A stretch of DNA of 64,000 nt from Chlorops oryzae. Lineage: Eukaryota; Arthropoda; Insecta; Diptera; Chloropidae. How positions within the stretch are numbered: position 1 is the stretch's first letter; the number at the start of each line of letters is the position of its first letter. This document shows, piece by piece, positions 41,558-53,921 of the stretch. The notes under the pieces were generated by a model. The model did no database searches and was not told where the DNA came from. It saw only the letters and a program-made list of their open reading frames with translations. Location of the stretch: assembly GCA_020466095.1 (NCBI GenBank), contig CM035807.1, positions 11,920,007 through 11,984,006 on the forward strand, in the 5' to 3' direction. A program made the translations under genes and the position numbers.

Positions 41558-41747
41558 CAAATCTACATACGAATTTTATAGCCGATCTTTTTGCGTTGCC
41601 ATTTTATTTGAAAGACCAAAGGAGCAATACATTCAGACTATTAGAATCTTCAAAAACTTTTATTTCATTCAAAACTGTCGATTCTCGAAGACACCGCTCA
41701 TCAACGTCATTGTGAGCTCCATTCTCCATAATTTGATTTCATTTTGT

Positions 41748-44700
41748 TTAGAAACGTCGCATCGCTTGCAGGACAATATCCTCAATCTATGTAGAAGAGA
41801 ATTCCATTTATCAATATGAAAAAGTAGAAATCAATCATTCAAAAAAAAATTAAAAATAAAATCTCTTACCTGAACATAATCGGGAGTGTTTAAGACGTAC
41901 ATAACAGCTTCGGCAATATCGTTGGATTTTAATTTGGGGTAAGCATCGACGGCTTTCGAATAAACTTTCAAAAATTCCGTATCGACCAAGCCCGGACTTA
42001 TGCTCTGCAAGTAAAGGGAAAATAATGCGGAAATCATTTCTTTTGCCGTCGCAATTGAAACCATCGATTTCCTCGTAAAATAATTGAATAAAAAAACAAC
42101 AAAAATTATTACAATTCAATTGTTCAATTGATTGCATGGCATATTTTCGACACTTAATAGGCCGCTGATTGTACCTTTGGAACGGACGAACGAAATTCTT
42201 GAAGTGCAGACACGAAGTGCCAATTCAAAATGCTCCGAGACGCCAGCGTCAGTGTCAGCGAGCGGCCGATGGACAAATAAAATCATATTTTAAAATCACA
42301 ATAAAAGAAAGTGTGTGCAGTGGAGTGGAGGAGCATGGAGCCTGGTACAGCTTCTGGTAGCACTTCTGCAGTTAAAAGGCCACCCACCGCCAACCCCCAC
42401 ACTTTGAATTCTTCATTAAAAAACTGAATAACAAATAAGAGCAGTCAGCAGGCTGGACATGGACATGGATTGTCCTGATGGCCATACGCATCGGGTTGTT
42501 GAACGGGTGTGTGTGTGTGTGTTTTTTACTTACCGTTAATTTAATATTTAATTTGAGGAAATTTATTTCCTGACGCACTGTTTGGCAAAGTGCTGTAATC
42601 GCGTGTTTCGTTGCCGGGTATAAACTAAATAAAGGTAGAGGCAATTCCGGAATGCGATGACCGAGCACGCTGAAAAGATCAAAAGTAGTTTTCATCCGCA
42701 TCAATATAAAAATGTAAATATGCACATGTGTGTGTGTGTAAGTATGTATGAAATCTTGAAATGAAATCTTCTTAAGAACGATAAAAATGTTGGAGCATTA
42801 AATGATCTTCCTGTTATCGGGAATCGAATTTAAATTTCACGAAAAAACAAAAGAGGATTCAACAAAATAGCTGAACTGACGAGGCCCGCTAGACCAGTTG
42901 GTACGATTCCCATACATTCCATTGTGATTGTGATTGTGGTGTTGAAATATGCGTAACAGTGTTGAAATCCGCTCAGTTATGTAAATACATCGTAATTTTT
43001 GCATAAATACTTAATTTCTTTCATGAAAATTGCATCCGGATTTCATTTATATGATTGGATCTGACGATTGCTTCGTTCTCTTAAGTGAAAAAATAAATAC
43101 TGGTGATTGTAATTAAGTCTTAATGAAGTGGGACGTCCACTTCGTGTATTTGTTCAATTGTGAACTTTGCTTGTGTGCGTGATGAATTCATTTTCATATC
43201 ATATCGTTTTACATATCTACAAAGATCAGAATATCTACAGAACAAAACAAAAAAAAAAAATATTTTAATGGCATTAAATAGCTTTTCATTCTTTTTTGTG
43301 TGTTCGGGAAAAGTGGTCAAAATCGAATTTTTTTTCATTATTACTTATCGATGGTCGTAACCTTTACAAAATGCCTTGTTTTTTGTTTGTTTCTTTTTGG
43401 TATAAAACAGTGCTTGTCAGCACGACCACTAGCACAATTTCTCTCATTGTTGCACATGTATGTGCTGATTGATGTTCTCTCGTTAACACAGACGCTGTGT
43501 GTGAGAAACAACAACAAAGAAACAACAAAGCCACAATACTCAGCTTTGTATGAAAGAGTATTACGCTGGCAAGCACTGGTATAAAACAATAAAAAGATCA
43601 ACGAACACAATTTCCTTGAATCAATTGTTGCCATAGAAACATTTGGCCCTACTACAATGGTCTACAGTCGATCGACGGTAGATAAAGTTCTATCGGCGAT
43701 GGAAAAAGGCGAAATTTCGTATTAGTCCGAAGTCAGACATACCTAAAACATGTTCGTAGGCAAGAGTTCGTTGGCTACGAACTTAATGTCCGGAACATGT
43801 TTTAGGTATGTCTGACTTCGAACTTACGGACGTCGAATTGATAGACAGCTGATCTACTATCGTTCGATCATTTATCGCTCAAAAATTTGTGAACGAAAAA
43901 TCGTTTTGAGAGACGGAGGCTTTAAATAAAAAAATTTAAGTGTCATGCACATAGAATAGCTCAGAGAATTGATTGAGGAAGATCCGGAATAAGCCGAGAA
44001 ATAAGTAAAAATTAAGAAATAATTACATAGTGGGCGTGGCAGAAGCGAGATTTTCGAAAATTGTCTCTTATACCCAAAATTGAAATGGGACTTGAACGAA
44101 AGCTGGCACGTATGCTTCCTTTGTACCCATAAATATCCTGTTAAAAAATTTTGTTCGGTCCATTATTTGGGGGTCTATCACAAAAATCCCGAAACTGTCC
44201 CAAAATCAGACTTTTTCGAAATTTTTCAATGGAATTTAAAATTTGAGCTTATATTTAAACCTCCGATTAGAAATCAAAAAAATTCGGAAAAGTGTGCGGG
44301 GAAAAGAGGCGGGTTTTTATAAAGAAATTGAGAAAAAATCGGTATAAATTTTCATATTCTTTATCGGAATCGGAAGGTGATGGCTGAAATCTGACTTCAG
44401 ATTCGCACTCAGCACCCCCAAAAACGTGATCTACATGGGCTTCCTTTCTTCCGAAAAGATCTTTCTTTGACGTCAAAAGAAGAAATAAAAATTAAACAAA
44501 TTTTATCATTGTGTAATTAAGACTAAAAAATATTTATTTTAAAGAAATTTTTTTTTAAAATGAAACAAGTTCCTGAAAAAGTTCATGAATAGCTTTCCAA
44601 GCCATTGCACAGTGGTTTAAAATACAGTTTCTGAGGAATTTAATCAAAATTTTAACCTTTTCATTTCGCAAAACCGAAAACGCCATTTGATTACCAAAAG

Positions 44701-47700
44701 ATCCATTAAGTTACAATTGAATAAAAAGTTGCCCGGTGGAAACCAGGTTTAAGGCGAACAGCTGACAAAGTCATTGTTTTGAATTCTCTGTTTGTTGAAG
44801 TTTGATGTGGTGAAAGAATGCTTAAAGTAGAAAGCCGTAGAAAGAGAACAAACGTAAAAGAAGTTTGTATTAAATATGGAAAATATTAATGAAGGTATGG
44901 AGATTTGAAATATTGTTTTAGTTTGTGAAAATAGTTGTCACAGTTGGGGTATTGTGTTGCTTAAATATGTTGTCTTTTATACACAAATTTTTTAATCATT
45001 TTTGTGTTCAGTGGAGCTGCTTTCACGAGGTTCCAAGGGGTTCCACGACATATATATATTTTCTGAAAGGGTATTTTGTGTGCTTTTACATGAATGTAAT
45101 ATTTCCCGCGTCCGTTCAAGTCCGCTGTTAAAATTTCACTTTATTTAGTAGGAGAAAGGCTTAAAAATTCCGATATTTCCAAAATTTGGATTGAGAAAAA
45201 ACATGACCCTACTGTGGCCGATTTTGATGAAATTCTCTGGGTGGGTTTATAGTGTTATTTTTTAGGGTTGGGCAAAATTTTAAGGAGTTCCGACAAAAAA
45301 TGAAAGTTTTATATGAAAAAAACTTTTTGGGGTGTATGGGAGGTGGGTGGTGGGCGTGGCCGATTGTGATGAAACTTTCATATTTTATTAATATTACCAA
45401 GAGAAACACATGTGCGAAAATTTATTGCTCTACAACCACTCCTTGTATTTTATTCCTCAAAAACTGGATATTAAACCACTGTGCATTGTTTGAATTAAAA
45501 ATTTTTCTTCGGCGTCGTTGATAGGGAATTTTATTACCCTTAATTTTATAGTTCAAAACTTAAAATCGGTTAAGTATGTCCGGAGATAATTGAAATTTAC
45601 CAACCATACTTTTTTTTTTTAAAACTCAAAATACGGAAAACAGCCTATATCTCGAAAACTGTTCTACTTAAAACTTATCTGACTACATATTCGGTATCGG
45701 CAAAAAATTTTACTTAAGAAATGTCCGTCAAATGGTACAGGTCAGATTTTTCGTAAACTAGGATTATTAAAGCCAAATGATTCTGACTTATTAAGGCTTT
45801 CAAAAAGTGACCTTATAATTGGTTAAATTATTTATTAATATTTTTAGATTCTTTTTCCACTGATCTCCGAATTTTTTTCATTCAATTTTTGTAAATATTA
45901 GACAGGCTGTTTGTTGTTGAATTTTTATTTAGTTTTTCCTAATAATATTTTTATATAAATAAATAATGAATTCATTCTCTTTTCCCAACAGAATTCACTG
46001 TCTTTGTTCCAGAATGATTCTAAAAGGCAGCAATTTATCTCGAAATTTGATTTGAATCGATTCGAAATTAACAGGATAATGTAAACCCAATTTCAACAGT
46101 ATAGTATGTGAGTATTGAATTTCTATTCAGTTCAAATTTCTATGTACTATGTCCATACACTGAAAGCACATTAAAGGCTTATGGGCTCGTTTATTGAGTA
46201 AATTCTCTGGGAATTGCATTTGATGCAGTTCAATTTGATGCTCCCAGATTTGCGGTAATTGCGGAGAAAATTTGTTGATGCAATTGGTGAACGGTACTTT
46301 AACAATTTAAATGAAATTAATTCCAGATTGTTGCAATTGCAATGCAATGCTTTTATAAATTGATGCAGCGATTGTGATTGTCACCGATTGCCCACGACCG
46401 TTGTTGCTCTGTCATCGGCTGTGGGACATATGCATTAAACTCATTCGCATATATGTATGTACAATGGATCATGTATATGGGGACGAGGTTGGTCGAATGT
46501 GCACACAAAACGATAAAGTGTAAAATAACTTGATTATACGATATAATTAAGTATTTACTATATGCAAAAATAGCATCAAAAGGGAACCGACAAACGGCTG
46601 CCCAAACGAGCGAACTTCCGACCGACCGACCGACCGACCGACTGTGGTATGCTTTTATTTGCCTTTTAGCACAATAATCACATCCATCTCGATGCAATCG
46701 CTAGTCTTTCGTCAAGTGTAATAATCCATTTTATGTCTGCGCATTCGTTTTTTTTTTGTTTTCATTTATTTTTTAAATTTGCTTTTGTTTTCAATTTTAA
46801 TCGTTGCTTATTTAATTTTAATTAATTAGCTCGTAGCAACGCAATTTCATGTGAACTAATTACACATTAATGAATTCTCCTTAAGTGAAGAGAAAAAATG
46901 TGGTTCACAAAAGGGCATTTCACAGAATCGGCAAAAATTTCCTTTAAGTGAAAATGATTTCCTCTCTATGAAATGTGGTCATTCGTTCGGTTTGATGGGG
47001 TTAATATGCACTTTAGTGTGGGCTTCATAAGTGAGGGAAGGATTTACCGTAGATGCAATTAAAAACAAAGCGATTATTTGAGAATAGGGGAAAATTAATA
47101 GGAAATTTTCATTTTCACAAAAAGTTTAATCAGATATTTACCTAGATATATGTAAGTACGTAGTTATAAGGTCATTACATTCTTTCTTTCATTGACGGGT
47201 AGAATACTTCCTTTTTCCAAGGAGAAAACTTTCAAGGGGAATATTTATTTACAGCCGGATTCTGTATGTTCCCGGGGAATTGCCTTTTCTCGAGAGTAAA
47301 CTTCTTCTTTCTTAAATATTTAGGCAAAGAAATTTGATGGGGAATAGGTATTTGACTCGTACCCATGATTTTCCTTACCCTATCTATTTAAAAAAGGAGA
47401 TTTTTTGTCTCGAGAAAAGTAAATTCCTCGGGAATTCGTTCCCCGGAAATTTTCAGATTCGGGCTGTTAGAAGAGGACTATGTATTTCTTCTATTAAATA
47501 CAGTAATACACCCACACCGAAAAAATTACCATATGAAAAAAATCGCCAGTAAAGGGCCCTTTAGATTCCTTTACGAGGAATTTTCCAATTTGTGGAAAGG
47601 GTCGTTATTAGGTCTGTGTGTGTTCAAGCAACTTTGGGTCTGAAGTTAAAGTTAATTTAAATTATATTCCAATGCCTATGATGAATATACCTAGGTGTAT

Positions 47701-48195
47701 ATCTATACATATATAAAAGCGAAATAGCACTCACTGATTATCACGAAATCTCAGAAACTAAAACACATGTGCTCCTTATAGAAACATTCGCTAAGATCGG
47801 AATTTACGAAACTCCACCTCCTTACGAAAGTTAAAAAATTGTGCACTTGACGTATGAGCGATGATTTTAGGCACTTGCATTACGTATACGTCTGATTTTA
47901 CAAATTAATGAAGTACTTTGTGCGGTGAGACCGTCAGAGAGTGATAAAGAGGGATAAAGATAGAGAGAGTGGGGGAAAGGGTAAGCGGTGCCATGGGTGG
48001 TGGAGAGAGTGGGAGAGAGGTGAAGAGAGCAATAGAGACAGACACAGAGAGAAAGAGAGACAGAGAGAAACAGACAGCGAGAGATACAGACAGAAAGAGA
48101 TACACAGAGAGATAGAGAGACAGAGAGAGAGACAGAGAGAGACAGAGCGAGACAGAGAGAGACAGAGAGAGACAAAGAGAGACAGAGAGAGAGCA

Positions 48196-48241
<46 letters not shown>

Positions 48242-50902
48242 AGCGGGGAAGAAGGGTCTAAAAAATGATTATTTATCGAAAAGCTAAAATTGCTTAACTG
48301 GAGTTTCTGAAAACTCTTACGTTTTGATTTTTGACGCATTCTTTTCTTCGGAGGCGGGACGAGGTTTGCAGGACCTGCTAATGGCTAGTCTAGAGGTACT
48401 TTATTTTTTCGACCAAGTTTCAGTAATTTCGTTTTGGTTTCTTGTCTTTTCTTGTGCCTAAACGAATAACAAATAAAGAAAGAATGACCAAACCTGTTCA
48501 AAATCACGATATGGCCCTCCGTTTTATTTGCCCGCATAACTTTAAGACCTTCACGTACACAGATCGATGTGGCAATAATGTTCAAATCACACAATGCCTT
48601 TAACTCTTGAGTTGGTGACTCTACAAAAAACAAAAAAAAAAATAATAAAATAAACTACTTAATATTCTTATTTGATAAATAATTGATTTTGTTTTACCTG
48701 CCAATAGATTAGCTTTGATTATGCCAGCGTTGCAGACTAAAATATGTATCTCGTTGAATTTCTCAGTAATCCACTGGAATGAATCGAGGATCGATTTTTC
48801 GTCAGCGAGATCACAATGGTGGGCCAAAATTTTACCGCTTCCAGTGACTTGTGAATTGAGTTTCTATTTTTTTTTTGTCAAATATTAAATATAGAATTTA
48901 ATATTAATAAAATGAGATCATAAAGGATATTAACAAGAACGCCTGGTTTTCACCGATTAATTCAAAATTGAAGTTCAAAGATTGTGAAAATGCAAATTTG
49001 AAATTAGGCCATGAAAACCGGGTGTTGTAATCCAAGGTGTGACGTGTTAAAATTTAAAAATTTCCTACGTCAACTTTTTGGGACAAATTTCCACCTTTCT
49101 TGTGAATACCCTTATAGTAAGGTACATGATACAAATAAGACCTTTGATCTAATAAGGCCTATAGCGCGGAAAATATGTTAACATCAAGTATACCATCACC
49201 ACCCATAGACGATAGCCCAGTATGGATATGGTAGAGGCCCTATGCTCCTCAAGAAGAAGAGGACAACAGTAAGCAAATAACTAAGAGCGTCCGATTTCGA
49301 TGAAAATTTATATATAGAATAATTAAAAAATTCTAAAAATTATGGATCAAAATTTTTTCAAGAAACGGATTACAACTAGTTTAGTTTTGGTCTAGTTCCG
49401 AACTGGTCCAAAAAGGACCAGTTTTTTAAAACAAATTTTTGTGCTAAAATTCTTCGCTATTCTATATATAAATTTTCATCGCATTTTTGGTCTACAGCTC
49501 TCTAAACTTCCTCTAGCCCCCCATTTTTTTGCGTTAATGTCTTATAATTCTTCAATATACCACTGTGAGAAATATAAGCACTATCAAAGCACTCCTTCTC
49601 TGGACACGCCTCTGGGTAGACCTTATTTGTAAAAATTACCTTATTTCAGTGTGTGTCAGAAAATAATGTTATGCATCTGGGGCTATTAATCCACTTTGCG
49701 CCATCTGTACTATATAAACGACACCATTTTAAGCTTCCTCTAAAATTGTACAGTTACTATTACAGTTAAGATACTTGATAAACAGCCAAGATTCGGTATT
49801 ATTGGGGGCATTCAGCAGATTCAACTATTGGGCAACTGGGTGCTATCTACTGAGTGTTCGTAACATTTTGACTGAGCGAACTCAATTTTTGGTAGGGAAA
49901 TTTATTAAGGTACTTTTGCTCAACATGTTCAAAGACAGCTGATTAAAAAAATAAAATCGAAAACGAGAAATACTTCTCCAATTCACGTTGTGAGTGGTGT
50001 ACATACTTCATGTACCCATCATAATCACAACTAACATCAGTACAAATAAGTCAACAGTTGAGTCTGCTTAATGCACCTATTGTCACTTAAAAAATAGTAA
50101 ATAAATACCCTGGAGGAAATGACAATAGTGAATCTATACTCTTTCACTACTGACCTCGTCGACACTACTACTGACCAGCTATACCCGCCGCAATGCTTTG
50201 CGCTATAGACAAATAACATTGAGTTGTCATTGCAAGTCTACATGTGGACCAAAGAACTAATGACGAGCTATTGACGTCGGTACCTATTATATATACAAAA
50301 AGGAGTACTTTTTCGCTAGTACCGATGCACAGACAAAGTCACAACGAATTAATTACTAGTTGAAGACACATTGTCGACATGGTCAGTAGAAATAAACTAT
50401 ACCATTCGACATTATAACTTTTCTAGTTCTACCGCTTGGAAAAGCTGTTGAATTTTGAACTAGATCACTTGTCTATACTGACGACAGTATAGACATGGGG
50501 ATTGATGGCGACAGGCTTCCAGCAGAGTAGAAATCATAGCTCGACAATATTTTGACATTGGTATTCTTATTTTATCACCTGCAAATGTTAGGGCAGAATT
50601 TTTTTTTTGGTTTTTGTTTAAACTCAAATGGGTTAATAATACGGATGAAAATGAACCAAAAATGGATTAGGAATACCAAAATAATTGCCATTTTAAAATA
50701 CATACTTCGATCAAATCAACTTGCCGCGCTAATCCCACAACATTCAGACCAGCATTAGCAAGCGAAATTGCCGTGCTTGCACCGATTCCCCTTGAAGAGA
50801 AATTTAAACATTAGCATAAGTTGCAAAAAAAAAAAAAAATATTTCACACCTTGAAGCGCCTGTGACGACAGCAGTTTTTTGCTGCCAACGTGAGCTCGAC
50901 AT
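41748..50902 (-). CDS. Short-chain dehydrogenase (DHRS11/farnesol dehydrogenase-like)
   Basis: Classical SDR, probably NADP-dependent and acting on a small alcohol or ketone such as a retinoid, steroid or farnesol; the substrate cannot be read from sequence. Minus-strand exons 50902-50850, 50790-50706, 48863-48698, 48620-48494, 42669-42534, 42004-41870, 41786-41748 join in frame to 246 residues. Motifs: VVTGASRGIGASTAIS (cofactor loop, residues ~12-27), CDLADEKS, VCNAGI, catalytic Ser in ILNSVLGHR, YPATKHA (Y-x3-K), SPGLVDTEF, and the 39-bp last exon giving IEDIVLQAMRRF, a tail typical of this insect subfamily. Intron 4 is 5.8 kb and hosts many repeats. Poly(A) signal TTTATT on the plus strand at 41659-41664, 84 nt past the stop. 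No defects were seen. Confidence 0.94.
43408..43578. mobile_element. 171-bp hAT MITE with exact 8-bp duplication
   Basis: Ends CAGTGCTTGTCAGC and GCTGGCAAGCACTG, one mismatch. GTATAAAA is duplicated exactly at 43400-43407 and 43579-43586. Interior is AACAACAAAGAAAC-rich. In the large SDR intron. Confidence 0.93.
43728..43829. repeat. Near-perfect 30-bp inverted repeat
   Basis: CCGAAGTCAGACATACCTAA plus AACATGTTC is mirrored by GAACATGTTTTAGGTATGTC plus TGACTTCGAA, with the TTCGTAG/CTACGAA stem between. It resembles a small fold-back transposon; outer GATCGA/TCGATC-type similarity suggests longer arms. Confidence 0.8.
44024..44330 (+). repeat. Fragment related to the 20.56-kb mini-me-like element
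   Basis: GTGGGCGTGGCAGAAGCGAG, TTTTCGAAAATTGTCTC, GACTTTTTCGAAATTTTTCA and TTTAAACCTCCGATTAGAAA match the body of 20960-21250 in the same order. Both ends are missing. Confidence 0.75.
46618..46642. repeat. (CCGA)n microsatellite
   Basis: Six perfect CCGA tetranucleotides in the SDR intron. Confidence 0.9.
47252..47466. mobile_element. MITE, CAGCCCG/CTCGAGA family, copy 3
   Basis: Ends CAGCCGGATTCTGTATGTTC and TTTTCAGATTCGGGCTG, with CCCGGGGAATTGCCTTTTCT and its inverse inside, as in copies 1 and 2. TTA flanks both sides. About 215 bp. Confidence 0.75.
47941..48245. repeat. GAGACAGA microsatellite tract
   Basis: About 300 bp of (GAGACA/GAGA)n in the SDR intron, close to exon 4. The long open frames over it on both strands are repeat translations, not genes. 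Confidence 0.95.
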
Positions 50903-53900
50903 TTTTTCTTTTGTTTTTTTTTTAAATAAATTTTCTTTTAGGTTTTTGGGTTAAATATTTTGAATTATTCAAGCACACTTGCTCAATGAATCGTTCACAT
51001 CAAATATATGTAACTACACTGCACTACAACGACGTCACAAAATCAACTGAATATTTGAATTGAAAAATATTTCTGGGAACTCAATAACATGACTCGGCGG
51101 CGCGCTTCGATGGGCTTTTCGAGCGTTTCTCAATTGACACTGTTGACTGTCTGAGTGCGTTGAGGTTTCTGTCAATTGCATCACTTAAGCATCATATTTC
51201 CCTTTTTTCTCCCATTTTTCTTTAACTATTCTTCTCTCTAATCTTTTTTAATTAAGTGCAATTGGAAATTGTGGCAAATCAATCTCACAAAGAGCATCTC
51301 GGCTTTGTGGCTTCGGATTTATTTGCATCGCTTGCCCCCGGGAACTATTCTATAACTGGTTGTAAATAATCTGTGCGATTGAGGTTTTGCGTCGTTTCCA
51401 TGAAAGTTTATCTTAGTTTTTTTTTTTTTTTTTTTTGTACTTATATTGAGCTACTGATGTTAATTAAGAGTGATTTCTGTTTGCTTGCGGTCAAACGAAA
51501 AAAAAGTATGTTGCAATTTGAATAACTGGAAAGCGGGCAATGGAGGAGGTTTTTAATACTCGTACTAGGAATGTTGATGTGCTTCTCTCTCGTTTCGATA
51601 CAGAAAGAATGGGTGTTGAATAAAGCGAATAAAAGAAGAAGCTCACTGATTTTGAAATATTCCTGGCTACGTCTGACTGTGGAGTCACAAAAATAAAGTT
51701 CCGAATGTCACTTTGCTCATTTCGATATTATTTGATTTACCTGAAGATCTTAAGCAGTGATTATAATCCCCCAGAAGGGTGCATTATAGCAATTCCACCC
51801 CACTGGGGGTGGTTGATCAGAGGTGTTGAGGGAAATTAAGGATCGTAGCGTAATTTCGACTGAATATTCTTGCTCTGCGTACCCGAAAACATATTCCGGG
51901 CCACGTGTTTCGATTTCTTATACATATATTGGAGAAATTTCACCTTTTTAGGGTGGTGTGATAAGGAATGCGGAGGGGCGTTGAAGGAAAATTAAGGGTC
52001 CCAGCTAAATATCGGCTTTAAATTCTTCTCCAGGACACCAAAAAATGTAAGGTGGGATACTTAATTTTAAATTTTATGGCTCTGGAAAATTTACCATTTG
52101 GGAGGTTTTGGGGGCCGCTAGGGCGACAACTGAGGGTGATGGGGAAATCTGACCCCGGATTCGTGATCAGCATCCAAAAAAAAAAACACAGGGCATGGTA
52201 TGTCACCCTTCTGTAACAGGAATTTTTTTTTTGTGCCGGTGTTATTAATCGGCCGTGTGGCCACGTTGAAGATGGGCCGAAAAAAGGATTTGAACACTAA
52301 ACTTTATCATTTAAATATAAGTTCTCACATGTAGATAAGAACTTATAGTGCCTAATTTTTATTCACCAGTCCCCCTCAAGATCTTCTAGTGGTGCAAACA
52401 ATGGTTTTTTTCCCCTTATGATAGACTTTTCTGTGGAATTGCCTTGCCTAGTTTGAAGATGATGCGGAACTAATTTTATCGAATACACTGTAAGAAACTC
52501 TATTATCTTAATGTTGATCAAGTCCATTAAGAATATAATAGTTGAAATAGTAGGTACTAGAAATTAAAGGAACTTCCTAGCTAAATATGTTATCGTGTCC
52601 CTTAAAGTGTTCAATTTTTATTCCGTTAGTGGTCCCACTATTGCCGAAAACAAACTCTTTGCTTTTCTGTTAGTCAATGAATATTTGAAAGTAAAAATTC
52701 AAAGATTTCTTCAGAGCTCTTTTGCCGAAAACCATTCGAAATTTCTGTCAAACCAAAAAGCATATTAATGATTTCCATTAAAAAGTTATCTTCTTCGCAA
52801 AGTTCTAGAAATATTCTTTTAACGTTTTGGGAATGCTTTTTGCTTTCAGAAAACTTCGAGTCACGCTTTGTGAGTAAAAAGCATCGAAACTTTGGCGCTG
52901 CATTCAAATTGCTTGATGCATTTTCTCGCATTGAACGAGTCGCGCATAGAGTGCAATGAGACTACTTATATATTCCAAAAATGTAATCCGCTTAATATTT
53001 ATTACTGGGTAGAATTTCATTCAATGCGTTCTCTGAATTCATAATCGAATATTATGCAATACAAAATACGCAGATACAAGTATTCAGAAGTAACGGTATA
53101 AGGATAAAGCCAATTAAGTATGGACGTATTGACCTTAGCATAAAATGTTGATATGCCGTCATTGATTAAATAATCTTTATAATTGTAGGTCAATTACGGG
53201 ATAACTACTTAGATTAACTCGGAAAAAAGGATCTTCTCCAGTGTGAGGACACCTCTGTTCCTACCTGAATGTATGTGGAAGCACTTTTTATTTACGAATG
53301 CATGAAAGGCTCCTATATTTCTGATTGTAAATGGCATGCATGTTTGTGCATGTGTGTGATATTTTCTTTTCGATTCTTTATATTCCCTCAAGCACTCACC
53401 CAAGCACTCACACATTTCGAAAGCAATTTAGCGATCTGAAAACTTTTGTTAATCCAAAGCTTAAGAGGGTTAAGCAAACCCAATATCTCTTTAATGCTTC
53501 AATTCTAAAGCTGGAATCCCACAATCTGCGTCAATTTTCATCGTTCCAAATCGATACACGATACACACAAAAACTTCCACAGTCACTGTTGATGCACACA
53601 TTACTGTCGCATATTGTCAAAAAGATATCGGGGAACAATAAAATTGGGACAAAAATCGTTCAAGACGATCACACCTGTCAGCATCGGAGTCAAAAAATTG
53701 CGTTCACACTGTCGGTGCTTTGATTGCGACAAAAATCGACGCATTTTGTAGATAGTGGAATCCCGGCTCAATAGCGAAGGAATTTCTCTGCAACAATTTC
53801 AAGAAATATTTAACAATTAAAAGCGCATTTGTTTGGAACTGATTCCATATGTTTGCGTGTGTTGAATATTTTCAGAAATTCCGAGGCATTAAGCCGCACC

Positions 53901-53921
53901 CTTGCTCCTTTACCGGCACAT
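50903..53921. other. SDR upstream region, no gene seen
   Basis: Probably contains the SDR promoter in 50903-51200. 51760-52210 repeats CCACCCC/GGGGTGG-type and GGTGTTGAGGGAAATTAAGG / GCGTTGAAGGAAAATTAAGG strings, an old tandem repeat; its right part (GATTCGTGATCAGCATCC) resembles 44385-44425. 53.2-53.8 kb shows only unremarkable open frames (longest 130 codons at 53331-53723, no domains). Confidence 0.5.

Larger units (their letters stand above)
32744..41747. other. 9-kb gene-poor block between awd and the SDR gene
   Basis: No host gene is supported in this block. It holds the awd 3'UTR, two GAT/GGT minisatellite elements (33453-34079 and 37504-38040), hAT-like and TA-flanked inverted-repeat elements, tRNA-like SINE heads, a dead Tc1 transposase and several smaller repeats listed separately. 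38.1-39.1 kb shows ATCGATA-rich and GGATGTGGTATGGG-type repeat motifs shared with 31.5 kb and the window start; 40.1-41.2 kb shows nothing recognisable. Confidence 0.6.
42670..48493. other. SDR intron 4 (5.8 kb), repeat-rich
   Basis: Non-coding, as far as I can tell. It contains a 171-bp hAT MITE (43408-43578), a 30-bp inverted repeat (43728-43829), mini-me-related fragments (44024-44330 and ~45330-45400, with GTGGGCGTGG), a CAGCCCG MITE (47252-47466), a CCGA microsatellite (46618-46642) and a long GAGACAGA tract (47941-48245). Confidence 0.6.

Noticed and set aside
47867..48339. 100-144-codon frames (Leu/Ser-rich and Arg/Glu-rich)
   Set aside because: Produced by the GAGACAGA microsatellite.
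53331..53723. 130-codon plus-strand frame
   Set aside because: Composition like AT-rich non-coding DNA; no homology recognised and no splice-linked neighbours.
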